Origin: Labia minor
Lineage: Eukaryota; Arthropoda; Insecta; Dermaptera; Spongiphoridae
NCBI GenBank assembly: GCA_963082975.1
Contig: OY720350.1
Coordinates: forward strand, 1,325,001-1,389,000
Length of the DNA: 64,000 nucleotides
Reading direction: 5' to 3'
Made by a program: the position numbers and the translations under genes. This document shows positions 10,570-25,000 of this stretch, piece after piece. Position 1 is the first letter of the stretch, and each line of letters opens with the position of its first letter. The notes beneath the pieces were generated by a model that saw only the letters and a program-made list of their open reading frames with translations, searched no databases and was not told the DNA's origin.

Positions 10570-11438
10570 AATTATTATTAGTATTATTAGTATTATTATT
10601 AACATTGCCATTATATATATATATTGTATATTGTATATTGTATATTAATAATTACATTGCTCTTTTCCTCAAATCAATTATAGTATATATATGTATATAC
10701 ATATACATATATATACTTAACATTCCTATAATATTATATATATATATATAAATTATAAATTGTGTATTTCTTTTTTCTTTTTTTTTTTCTATATTTGTAA
10801 AATTTTCCCTTTTTATTTTACCATAATGTATTTATAATGTTTGTTATATTTGTTATATATATATAACTACAATAATACAAAGTGCTGATCTTAAAAGAAA
10901 TTTAAATAGAATAAAGAAACTATTTAAATGTCTAAATATAATAAAGGTATGTGTGTATTTGTATGTGTGACATAATGTAAAAATAAAATATTCGTATTAT
11001 ATAAATAAATATACATACTATGTGATTACTTTAAAAAAACAAACAAACAACAAATTTATATGCCAACTAAACTTTTCATTTAATATAATATATAATACAA
11101 TTAAAGACAAGAATTTTTTTTTTATTGATACTCAAAAGAGAAGTGAATATTTATGTTAATTAATTTGTGGTGGTTGTTAAATCGTTAAAAAATTTGGAAT
11201 ATATAAATGTTTTCCCAGGGTAATAATAATTTAAGTATTCATTTTTATATTTTCTATTCGTTGTTTGTGTTATTTTAATGTATTAAGTAAATTTTATTTT
11301 TTTGCAGTTTTAATAAAAAATAAAGGGGCCATATTATAAATTTTGCTTAACTACCATCACAATAATATATAATATAATATATATATATATAAAACTTAGA
11401 ATTTTGTAAAAAATTATAAAAAGAAATGAAATATTCTG

Positions 11439-11476
<38 letters not shown>

Positions 11477-12570
11477 GAGAGAAAATAGAAATGAATAATA
11501 GATATATTTTTTTTCTTATGTATTATCTATTTCCCTATAGAATCTCTCTCTCTCTCTCTTTCTCAATTTGCGTGTTTCCCTCTGGTGCTTGATTTATTTT
11601 TATTTATTTTTGACATAAATTTATATTTGTATTTTTCTTTATTCAAATGTGTTTCTCAAAATCGTCCTTCTTCTTTCTCTCTCATTCTTTCTTCTAAATC
11701 TAAACTTTTCAAACTGTTCTTAAAATTTAACAATATTTTTTAAGACTGATTTAAATATTTAATACGATTTCTTTCTATCTTTCCTTCTTTCTTTTTTTAT
11801 TATCTAAACAATTTCATACCTTGCTTTTGAAAAAAAAAGAAATTTAATTTCTTTAAGTTATAATAAAAAATAAATCATTCATTTTATTAGCTATGTTTAA
11901 GGTATGGTTATCAATTTTTATGACAATAATTAAAATTCATTAATATATTTAAAAAAATAAAAATAATATTTAATCTTTGGGTCTGCAAAATAAAATTATT
12001 TTTAATTTGGTCTTATATATGCCAAACAAAAATAAATATCCAAAATTAATGTATTATTTTTGGGAAACACTAAATTTTTTTTGTGCAATATGTTCATTTG
12101 TTCTATCTTAGAAAGGAACAAATTAAAAATGAAATTAAGATTTTAATTAATGTAAAAATATAAAATTGTAAAAATAAAAAATGAATTTAAGAATGTAAAA
12201 ATAAATAGATTGATCATTTTTTATTACCTTGAATATAATTATATATATATATATATATATATATTGATGATGATAATTGAATAAAATTCATTACAAATGT
12301 TTATTAATTTATTATTATTATTATTATTATTTAAAAAAAAAGGAAAAACAAAATCGTAGATGGAAAAATTAAAAATTCCAATATATCTATCGCAAGATTA
12401 ATGGTTCATGTATTATAAATTTAAAAATTAAAAATAATATTTCTATTTTTTTTTCTTTTTTTTTTTGTAATAACTTTCATATTTTTTAAACAAATTGTTA
12501 TTCCACTATACCTTTATCATATCTCTACCTCTCTTCCTTTATTTTATTTATTAATCTTTCTAACTATATA
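10376..12570. other. BTBD7 3' UTR and AT-rich flank
   Basis: No gene. The likely 3' UTR runs to about 10,960, after the AATAAA sites. Beyond it are (TAT)n, (TA)n and T-rich simple repeats, leading into the degenerate left edge of the satellite. Confidence 0.6.
10910..10970 (+). terminator. Putative polyadenylation region of BTBD7
   Basis: AATAAA occurs at 10910-10915 and again at 10940-10945. A GT-rich tract (GTGTGTATTTGTATGTGTG) follows at 10951-10969, where a downstream cleavage element is expected. This is the best poly(A) candidate after the BTBD7 stop. Confidence 0.55.
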
Positions 12571-13920
12571 TAATGTCATCGATATCTCTATTATTTTCAT
12601 TGATTTCATAGAAAAAACCACATTTTTCGTTAATATATTATCTATAATGCTACTTTTTTAAATACAATATATATATTTATGAATTATATATCATTTTCTT
12701 CCATTTCTGATATTAAACACGTATCCATTCAAATTTCATCGATATCTCAATTATTTTTATTGATTTCATAGAAAAAACGACATTTTTCATTAAAATTTTA
12801 GCGAAAATGCTACTTTTTTAAATAGAAATATAAAATTTATGAATTATATATGATTCTTATTTATTTCTTATTCTAAACACGAATCAATTGAAATTTGATC
12901 GATATCTCAATTATTTTCGTGGATTTCATAGAAAAAACGACATTTTTCATTAAAATTTTAGCAAAAATGCTACTTTTTTAAATAGAAATATAAAATTTAT
13001 GAATTATATATTATTCTTATTTATTTCTTTTTCTAAACACGAATCAATTGAAGTTTGATCGATATCTCAATTATTTTCGTAGTTTTCATAAAAACGACAT
13101 TTTTCATTAAAATTTTAGCGAAAATGCTACTTTTTTAAATAGAAATATAAAATTTATGAATTATGTATCATTCTTATTTATTTTTTATTCTAAACACGAA
13201 TACATTCAAATTTTATCGATATCTCAATTATTTTCGTTGATTTCATAGAAAAAACGACATTTTTCATTAAAATTTTAGCGAAAATGCTACTTTTTTAAAT
13301 AGAAATATAAAATTTATGAATTATATATCATTCTTATTTATTTCTTATTCTAAACACGAATACATTCAAATTTCATCGATATCTCAATGATTTTCGTTGA
13401 TTTCATAGAAAAAACGACATTTTTCATTAAAATTTTAGCGAAAATGCTACTTTTTTAAATAGAAATATAAAATTTATGAATTATGTATCATTCTTATTTA
13501 ATTTTTATTCTAAACACGAATACATTCAAATTTCATCGATATCTCAATTATTTTCCTGGATTTCATAGAAAAAACGACATTTTTCATTAAAATTTTAGCG
13601 AAAATGCTACTTTTTTAAATAGAAATATAAAATTTATGAATTATATATTATTCTTATTTATTTCTTTTTCTAAACACGAATCAATTGAAGTTTGATCGAT
13701 ATCTCAATTATTTTCGTAGTTTTCATAAAAACGACATTTTTCATTAAAATTTTAGCGAAAATGCTACTTTTTTAAATAGAAATATAAAATTTATGAATTA
13801 TATATCATTCTTATTTATTTCTTATTCTAAACACGAATACATTCAAATTTCATCGATATCTCAATTATTTTCGTTGATTTCATAGAAAAAACGACATTTT
13901 TCATTAAAATTTTAGCGAAA

Positions 13921-15200
13921 ATGCTACTTTTTTAAATAGAAATATAAAATTTATGAATTATATATCATTCTTATTTAATTTTTATTCTAAACACGAATAA
14001 ATTCAAATTTTATAGATATCTCAATTATTTTCGTTGATTTCATAGAAAAAACGACAATTTTCATTAAAATTTTAGCGAAAATGCTACTTTTTTAAATAGA
14101 AATATAAAATTTATGAATTATATATCATTCTTATTTATTTTTTATTCTAAACACGAATACATTCAAATTTCATCGATATCTCAATTATTTTCGTTGATTT
14201 CATAGAAAAAACGACATTTTTCATTAAAATTTTAGCGAAAATGCTACTTTTTTAAATAGAAATATAAAATTTATGAAGTATATATCATTCTTAATTATTT
14301 TTTATTCTAAACACGAATACATTCAAATTTCATCAATATTTCAATTATTTTCGTTGATTTCATAGAAAAAACGACATTTTTCATTAAAATTTTAGCGAAA
14401 ATGCTACTTTTTTAAATAGAAATATAAAATTTATGAATTATATATCATTCTTATTTATTTCTTATTCTAAACATGAATACATTCAAATTTCATCAATATC
14501 TCAATTATTTTCGTTGATTTCATAGAAAAAACGACATTTTTCATTAAAATTTTAGCGAAAATGCTACTTTTTTAAATAGAAATATAAAATTTATGAATTA
14601 TATATCATTCTTATTTAATTTTTATTCTAAACACGAATAAATTCAAATTTTATAGATATCTCAATTATTTTCGTTGATTTCATAGAAAAAACGACAATTT
14701 TCATTAAAATTTTAGCGAAAATGCTACTTTTTTAAATAGAAATATAAAATTTATGAATTATATATCATTCTTATTTATTTTTTATTCTAAACACGAATAC
14801 ATTCAAATTTCATCGATATCTCAATTATTTTCGTTGATTTCATAGAAAAAACGACATTTTTCATTAAAATTTTAGCGAAAATGCTACTTTTTTAAATAGA
14901 AATATAAAATTTATGAAGTATATATCATTCTTAATTATTTTTTATTCTAAACACGAATACATTCAAATTTCATCAATATTTCAATTATTTTCGTTGATTT
15001 CATAGAAAAAACGACATTTTTCATTAAAATTTTAGCGAAAATGCTACTTTTTTAAATAGAAATATAAAATTTATGAATTATATATCATTCTTATTTATTT
15101 CTTATTCTAAACACGAATACATTCAAATTTCATCGATATCTCAATTATTTTCGTTGATTTCATAGAAAAAACGACATTTTTCATTAAAATTTTAGCGAAA
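13921..15200 (+). repeat. Two copies of a 640-bp (4 x 160) higher-order repeat
   Basis: Diagnostic variants recur 640 bp apart: GAATAAATTC with TATAGATATC (about 13,990 and 14,630), ACGACAATTT (14,050 and 14,690), TATGAAGTATATATC (14,270 and 14,910) and CATCAATATTTC (14,331 and 14,971). Between them the four monomers differ from each other. This is a tetrameric unit repeated twice, so amplification acted on blocks as well as monomers. Confidence 0.85.
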
Positions 15201-15861
15201 ATGCTACTTTTTTAAATAGAAATATAAAATTTATGAATTATATATCATTCTTATTTAATTTTTATTCTAAACACGAATACATTCAACTTTCATCAATATC
15301 TCAATTATTTTCGTTGATTTCATAGAAAAAACGACATTTTTCATTAAAATTTTAGCGAAAATGCTACTTTTTTAAATAGAAAAATAAAATTTATGAATTA
15401 TATATCATTCTTATTTATTTTTTATTCTAAACACGAATACATTCAAATTTCATCGATATCTCAATTATTTTCGTTGATTTCATAGAAAAAACGACATTTT
15501 TCATTAAAATTTTAGCGAAAATGCTACTTTTTTAAATAGAAATATAAAATTTATGAATTATATATCATTCTTATTTAATTTTTATTCTAAACACGAATAC
15601 ATTCAAATTTCATCAATATCTCAATTATTTTCGTTGATTTCATAGAAAAAACGACATTTTTCATTAAAATTTTAGCGAAAATGCTACTTTTTTAAATAGA
15701 AATATAAAATTTATGAATTATATATCATTCTTATTTATTTTTTATTCTAAACACGAATACATTCAAATTTCATCGATATCTCAATTATTTTCGTTGATTT
15801 CATAGAAAAAACGACATTTTTCATTAAAATTTTAGCGAAAATGCTACTTTTTTAAATAGAA

Positions 15862-16061
15862 NNNNNNNNNNNNNNNNNNNNNNNNNNNNNNNNNNNNNNN
15901 NNNNNNNNNNNNNNNNNNNNNNNNNNNNNNNNNNNNNNNNNNNNNNNNNNNNNNNNNNNNNNNNNNNNNNNNNNNNNNNNNNNNNNNNNNNNNNNNNNNN
16001 NNNNNNNNNNNNNNNNNNNNNNNNNNNNNNNNNNNNNNNNNNNNNNNNNNNNNNNNNNNNN
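15862..16061. other. Assembly gap (200 N)
   Basis: A run of exactly 200 N inside the satellite. The round number suggests a scaffolding placeholder, so the true array length is unknown. Confidence 0.98.
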
Positions 16062-19000
16062 TCTTATACTAAACACGAATACATTCAAATTTCATCGATA
16101 TCTCAATTATTTTCGTTGATTTCATAGAAAAAACAACATTTTTTCATTAAAATTTTAGCGAAAAATGCTACTTTTTTAAATAGAAATATAAAATTTATGA
16201 ATTATATATCATTCATATTTATTTTTTATTCTAAACACGAATACATTCAAATGTCATCGATATCTCAATTATTTTCGTTGATTTCATAGAAAAAACGACA
16301 TTTTTCATTAAAATTTTAGCGAAAATGCTACTTTTTTAAATAGAAATATAAAATTATGAATTATATATCATTCTTATTTATTTTTTATTCTAAACACGAA
16401 TACATTCAAATTTCATCGATATCTCAATTATTTTCGTTGATTTCATAGAAAAAACGACATTTTTCATTAAAATTTTAGCGAAAATGCTACTTTTTTAAAT
16501 AGAAATATAATATTTATGAATTATATATCATTCTTCTTATATATTTTTTATTCTAAACACGAATACATTCAAATATTCATCGATATCTCAATTATTTTCG
16601 TTGATTTCATAGAAAAAACGACATTTTTCATTAAAATTTTAGCGAAAATGCTACTTTTTTAAAATAGAAATATAAAATTTATGAATTATATATCATTCTT
16701 ATTTATTTTTTATTCTAAACACGAATACATTCAAATTTCATCGATATCTCAATTATTTTCGTTGATTTCATAGAAAAAACGACATTTTCATTAAAATTTT
16801 AGCGAAAATGCTACTTTTTTAAATAGAAATATAAAATTTATGAATTATATATCATTCTTATATATTTCTTATACTAAACACGAATACATTCAAATTTCAT
16901 CGATATCTCAATTATTTTCGTTGATTTCATAGAAAAAACGACATTTTTCATTAAAATTTTAGCGAAAATGCTACTTTTTTAAATAGAAAATAAAATTTAT
17001 GACATTATATATCATTCTTATTTATTTTTTATTCTAAACACGAATACATTCAAATGTCATCGATATCTCAATTATTTTCGTTGATTTCATAGAAAAAACG
17101 ACATTTTTCATTAAAATTTTAGCGAAAATGCTACTTTTTTAAATAGAAATATAAAATTTATGAATTATATATCATTCTTATTTATTTCTTATTCTAAACA
17201 CGAATACATTCAAATTTCATCGATATCTCAATTATTTTCGTTGATTTCTTAGAAAAAACGACATTTTTCATTAAAATTTTAGCGAAAATGCTACTTTTTT
17301 AAATAGAAATATAAAATTTATGAATTATATATCCATTCTTATTTATTTCTTATTCTAAACACGAATACATTCAAATTTCATCGATATCTCATTATTTTCG
17401 TTGATTTCATAGAAAAAACGACATTTTTCATTAAAATTTTAGCGAAAATGCTTCCTTTTTAAATAGAAATATAAAATTTATGAATTATATATCATTCTTA
17501 TTTATTTCTTATTCTAAACACGAATACATTCAAATGTCATCGATATCTCAATTATTTTCGTTGATTTCATAGAAAAAAACGACATTTTTCATTAAAATTT
17601 TAGCGAAAAATGCTACTTTTTTAAATAGAAATATAAAATTTATGAATTATATATCATTCTTATTATTTTTATTCTAAACACGAATACATTCAAATGTCAT
17701 CGATATCTCAATTATTTTCGTTGATTTCATAGAAAAAACGACATTTTTCATTAAAATTTTAGCGAAAATGCTACTTTTTTAAATAGAAATATAAAATTTT
17801 ATGAATTATATATCATTCTTATTTTATTTCTTATTCTAAACACGAATACATTCAAATTTCATCGATATCTCAATTATTTTCGTTGATTTCATAGAAAAAA
17901 CGACATTTTTCATTAAAATTTTAGCGAAAATGCTACTTTTTTAAATAGAAATATAAAATTTATGAATTATATATCATTCTTATTTATTTCTTATTCTAAA
18001 CACGAATACATTCAAATTTCATCGATATCTCAATTATTTTCGTTGATTTCATAGAAAAAAACGACATTTTTCATTAAAATTTTAGCGAAAATGCTACCTT
18101 TTTAAATAGAAATATAAAATTTATGAATTATATATCATTCTTATTTATTTCTTATTCTAAACACGAATACATTCAAATTTCATCGATATCTCAATTATTT
18201 TCGTTGATTTCATAGAAAAAACGACATTTTTCATTAAAATTTTAGCGAAAAATGCTACTTTTTTAAATAGAAATATAAAATTTATGATTATATATCATTC
18301 TTATATATTTCTTATACTAAACACGAATACATTCAAATTTCATCGATATCTCAATTATTTTCGTTGATTTCATAGAAAAAACGACATTTTTCATTAAAAT
18401 TTTAGCGAAAATGCTACTTTTTTAAATAGAAATATAAAATTTATGAATTATATATCATTCTTATTTATTTCTTATACTAAACACGAATACATTCAAATTT
18501 CATCGATATCTCAATTATTTTCGTTGATTTCATAGAAAAAAACGACATTTTTCATTAAAATTTTAGCGAAAATGCTACTTTTTTAAATAGAAATATAAAA
18601 TTTATGAATTATATATCATTCTTATTTATTTTTTATTCTAAACACGAATACATTCAAATTTCATCGATATCTCAATTATTTCGTTGATTTCATAGAAAAA
18701 ACGACATTTTTCATTAAAATTTTAGCGAAAATGCTACTTTTTTAAATAGAAATATAAAATGTTATGAATTATATATCATTCTTATTTATTTTTTATTCTA
18801 AACACGAATACATTCAAATTTCATCGATATCTCAATTATTTTCGTTGATTTCATAGAAAAAACGACATTTTTCATTAAAATTTTAGCGAAAATGCTACTT
18901 TTTTAAATAGAAATATAAAATTTATGAATTATATATCATTCTTATATATTTCTTATTCTAAACACGAATACATTCAAATTTCATCGATATCTCAATTATT

Positions 19001-22000
19001 TTCGTTGATTTCATAGAAAAAACGACATTTTTCATTAAAATTTTAGCGAAAATGCTACTTTTTTAAATAGAAATATAAATTTTATGAATTATATATCATT
19101 CTTATTATTTTTTATTCTAAACACGAATACATTCAAATGTCATCGATATCTCAATTATTTTCGTTGATTTCATAGAAAAAAACGACATTTTTCATTAAAA
19201 TTTTAGCGAAAATGCTACTTTTTTAAATAGAAATATAAAATTTATGAATTATATATCATTCTTATTTATTTTTTATTCTAGAACACGAATACATTCAAAT
19301 GTCAATCGATATCTCAATTATTTTCGTTGATTTCATAGAAAAAACGACATTTTTCATTAAAATTTTAGCGAAAATGCTACTTTTTTAAATAGAAATATAA
19401 ATTTATGAATTATATATCATTCTTATTTATTTCTTATTCTAAACACGAATACATTCAAATTTCATCGATATCTCAATTATTTTCGTTGATTTCATAGAAA
19501 AAACGACATTTGTTCATTAAAATTTTAGCGAAAATGCTACTTTTTTAAATAGAAATATAAAATTTATGAATTATATATCATTCTTATATATTTCTTATTC
19601 TAAACACGAATACATTCAAATTTCATCGATATCTGCAATTATTTTCGTTGATTTCATAGAAAAAACGACATTTTTTCATTAAAATTTTAGCGAAAATGCT
19701 ACTTTTTTAAATAGAAATATAAAATTTATGAATTATATATCATTCTTATATATTTCTTATTCTAAACACGAATACATTCAAATTTCATCGATATCTCGAA
19801 TTATTTTCGTTGATTTCATAGAAAAAACGACATTTTTCATTAAAATTTTAGCGAAAATGCTACTTTTTTAAATAGAAATATAAAATTTATGAATTATATA
19901 TCATTCTTATTTATTTTTTATTCTAAACACGAATACATTCAAATTTCATCGATATCTCAATTATTTTCGTTGATTTCATAGAAAAAACGACATTTTTCAT
20001 TAAAATTTTAGCGAAAATGCTACTTTTTTAAATAGAAATATAAAATTTATGAATTATATATCATTCTTATATATTTCTTATACTAAACACGAATACATTC
20101 AAATTTCATCGATATCTCAATTATTTTCGTTGATTTCATAGAAAAAACGACATTTTTCATTAAAATTTTAGCGAAAATGCTACTTTTTTAAATAGAAATA
20201 TAAAATTTATGAATTATATATCATTCTTATTTATTTCTTATACTAAACACGAATACATTCAAATTTCATCGATATCTCAATTATTTTCGTTGATTTCATA
20301 GAAAAAACGACATTTTTCATTAAAATTTTAGCGAAAATGCTACTTTTTTAAATAGAAATATAAAATTTATGAATTATATATCATTCTTATTTATTTTTTA
20401 TTCTAAACACGAATACATTCAAATTTCATCGATATCTCAATTATTTTCGTTGATTTCATAGAAAAAAACGACATTTTTCATTAAAATTTTAGCGAAAATG
20501 CTACTTTTTAAATAGAAATATAAAATTTATGAATTATATATCATTCTTATATATTTCTTATACTAAACACGAATACATTCAAATTTCATCGATATCTCAA
20601 TTATTTTCGTTGATTTCATAGAAAAAACAACATTTTTCATTAAAATTTTAGCGAAAATGCTACTTTTTTTAAATAGAAATATAAAATTTATGAATTATAT
20701 ATCATTCTTATTTATTTTTTATTCTAAACACCGAATACATTCAAATGTCATCGATATCTCAATTATTTTCGTTGATTTCATAGAAAAAACGACATTTTTC
20801 ATTAAAATTTTAGCGAAAATGCTACTTTTTTAAATAGAAATATTAAAATTATGAATTATATATCATTCTTATTTATTTTTTATTCTAAACACGAATACAT
20901 TCAAATTTCATCGATATCTCAATTATTTTCGTTGATTTCATAGAAAAAACGACATTTTTCATTAAAATTTTAGCGAAAATGCTACTTTTTTAAATAGAAA
21001 TATAAAAATTTATGAATTATATATCATTCTTATTTATTTTTTATTCTAAACACGAATACATTCAAATTTCATCGATATCTCAATTATTTTCGTTGATTTC
21101 ATAGAAAAAACGACATTTTTCATTAAAATTTTAGCGAAAATGCTACTTTTTTAATAGAAATATAAAATTTAATGAATTATATATCATTCTTATTTATTTC
21201 TTATTCTAAACACGAATACATTCAATTTCATCGATATCTCAATTATTTTCGTTGATTTCATAGAAAAAACGACATTTTTCATTAAAATTTTAGCGAAAAT
21301 GCTACTTTTTTAAATAGAAATATAAAATTTATGAAATTATATATCATTCTTATTTTATTTTTTATTCTAAACACGAATACATTCAAATTTCATCGATATC
21401 TCAATTATTTTCGTTGATTTCATAGAAAAAACGACATTTTTCATTAAAATTTTAGCGAAAATGCTACTTTTTTAAATAGAAATATAAAATTTATGAATTA
21501 TATATCATTCTTATTTATTTCTTATTCTAAACACGAATACATTCAAATTTCATCGATATCTCAATTATTTTCGTTGATTTCATAGAAAAAACGACATTTT
21601 TTCATTAAAATTTTAGCGAAAATGCTACTTTTTTAATAGAAAATATAAAATTTATGAATTATATATCATTCTTATTTATTTCTTATTCTAAACACGAATA
21701 CATTCAAATTTCATCGATATCTCAATTATTTTCGTTGATTTCATAGAAAAAACGACATTTTTCATAAAATTTTAGCGAAAATGCTACCTTTTAAATAGAA
21801 ATATAAAATTTATGAATTATATATCATTCTTATTTATTTCTTATTCTAAAACACGAATACATTCAAATTTCATCGATATCCCAATTATTTTCGTTGATTT
21901 CATAGAAAAAACGAGATTTTTCATTAAAATTTTAGCGAAAATGCTACTTTTTCAAATAGAAATATAAAATTTATGAATTATATATCATTCTTATTTATTT

Positions 22001-25000
22001 TTTATTCTAAACACGAATACATTCAAAATTCATCGGATTTCTCAATTATTTTCGTTGATTTCATAGAAAAAACGACATTTTTCATTAAAATTTTAGCGAA
22101 AATGCTACTTTTTTAAATAGAAATATAAAATTTATGAATTATATATCATTCTTATTTATTTCTTATTGCTAAACACGAATACATTCAAATTTCATCGATA
22201 TCTCAATTATTTTCGTTGATTTCATAGAAAAAACGACATTTTTCATTAAAAATTTTAGCGAAAATGCTACTTTTTTAAATAGAAATAAAAAATTTATGAA
22301 TTATATATCATTCTTATATATTTCTTATACTAAACACGAATACATTCAAATTTCATCGATATCTCAATTATTTTCGTTGATTTCATAGAAAAAAACGACA
22401 TTTTTCATTAAAATTTTAGCGAAAATGCTACTTTTTTAAATAGAATATAAAATTTATGAATTATATATCATTCTTATTTATTTTTATTCTAAACACGAAT
22501 ACATTCAAATGTCATCGATATCTCAATTATTTTCGTTGATTTCATAGAAAAAACGACATTTTTCATTAAAATTTTAGCGAAAATGCTACCTTTTAAATAG
22601 AAATATAAAATTTATGAATTATATATCATTCTTATTTATTTTCTTATTCTAAAACACGAATACATTCAAATTTCATCGATATCCCAATTATTTTCGTTGA
22701 TTTCATAGAAAAAAACGAGATTTTTCATTAAAATTTTAGCGAAAATGCTACTTTTTCAAATAGAAATATAAAATTTATGAATTATATATCATTCTTATTT
22801 ATTTTTTATTCTAAACACGAATACATTCAAAATTCATCGATATCTCAATTATTTTCGTTGATTTCATAGAAAAAACGACATTTTTCATTAAAATTTTAGC
22901 GAAAATGCTACTTTTTTAATAGAAATATAAAATTTATGATTTATATATCATTCTTATTTATTTCTTATTCTAAACACGAATACATTTAAATTTCATCGAT
23001 ATCTCAATTATTTTCGTTGATTTCATAGAAAAAACGACATTTTTCATTAAAATTTTAGCGAAAATGCTACTTTTTTAAATAGAAATATAAAATTTATGAA
23101 TTATATATCATTCTTATATATTTCTTATACTAAACACGAATACATTCAAATTTCATCGATATCTCAATTATTTTCGTTGATTTCATAGAAAAAACGACAT
23201 TTTTCATTAAAATTTTAGCGAAAATGCTACTTTTTTTAAATAGAAAATATAAAATTTATGAATTATATATCATTCTTATTTATTTTTTATTCTAAACACG
23301 AATACATTCAAATGTCATCGATATCTCAATTATTTTCGTTGATTTCATAGAAAAAAACGACATTTTTCATTAAAATTTTAGCGAAAATGCTACCTTTTTA
23401 AATAGAAATATAAAATTTATGAATTATATATCATTCTTATTTATTTCTTATTCTAACACGAATACATTCAAATTTCATCGATATCTCAATTATTTTCGTT
23501 GATTTCATAGAAAAAACGACATTTTTCATTAAAATTTTAGCGAAAATGCTACTTTTTTAAATAGAAATATAAAATTTATGAATTATATATCATTCTTATT
23601 TATTTCTTATTCTAAACACGAATACATTCAAATTTCATCGAGATCTCAATTATTTTCGTTGATTTCATAGAAAAAACGACATTTTTCATTAAAATTTTAG
23701 CGAAAATGCTACCTTTTTAAATAGAAATATAAAATTTATGAATTATATATCATTCTTATTTATTTCTTATTCTAAACACGAATACATTCAAATTTCATCG
23801 ATATCCCAATTATTTTCGTTGATTTCATAGAAAAAACGAGATTTTTCATTAAAATTTTAGCGAAAATGCTACTTTTTCAAATAGAAATATAAATTTATGA
23901 ATATATATCATTCTTATTTATTTTTTATTCTAAACACGAATACATTCAAAATTCATCGATATCTCAATTATTTTCGTTGATTTCATAGAAAAAACGACAT
24001 TTTTCATTAAATTTTAGCGAAAATGCTACTTTTTTAAATAGAAATATAAAATTTATGAATTATAATATCATTCTTATTTATTTCTTATTCTAAACACGAA
24101 TACATTCAAATTTCATCGATATCTCAATTATTTTCGTTGATTTCATAGAAAAAACGACATTTTTCATTAAAATTTTAGCGAAAATGCTACTTTTTTAAAT
24201 AGAAATATAAAATTTATGAATTATATATCATTCTTAATTTATTTCTTATTCTAAACACGAATACATTCAAATTTCATCGATATCTCAATTATTTTCGTTG
24301 ATTTCATAGAAAAAACGACATTTTTCATTAAAATTTTAGCGAAAATGCTACTTTTTTAAATAGAAATATAAAATTTATGAATTATATATCATTCTTATTT
24401 ATTTCTTATTCTAAACACGAATACATTCAAATTTCATCGATATCTCAATTATTTTCGTTGATTTCATAGAAAAAAACGACATTTTTCATTAAAATTTTAG
24501 CGAAAATGCTACTTTTTTTAAATAGAAATATAAAATTTATGAATTATATATCATTCTTATTTATTTTTTATTCTAAACACGAATACATTCAAATTTCATC
24601 GATATCTCAATTATTTTCGTTGATTCTTAGAAAAAACGACATTTTTCATAAAATTTTAACGAAAATGCTACTTTTTTAAATAGAAATATAAAATTTATGA
24701 ATTATATATCATTCTTATTTATTTCTTATTCTAAACACGAATACATTCAAATTTCATCGATATCTCAATTATTTTCGTTGATTTCATAGAAAAAAACGAC
24801 ATTTTTCATTAAAATTTTAGCGAAAATGCTACTTTTTTAAATAGAAATATAAAATTTATGAATTATATATCATTCTTATTTATTTCTTATTCTAAACACG
24901 AATACATTCAAATTTCATCGATATCTCAATTATTTTCGTTGATTTCATAGAAAAAACGACATTTTTCATTAAAATTTTAGCGAAAATGCTTCCTTTTTAA

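Noticed and set aside
13921-15861. CENP-B box in the satellite monomer
   Set aside because: ATTTTCGTTGATTTCATAG shares TTCGTTG with the CENP-B box but lacks the required A..CGGG half.
15852-16088. Open frame spanning the N run
   Set aside because: An artefact of translating ambiguous bases.
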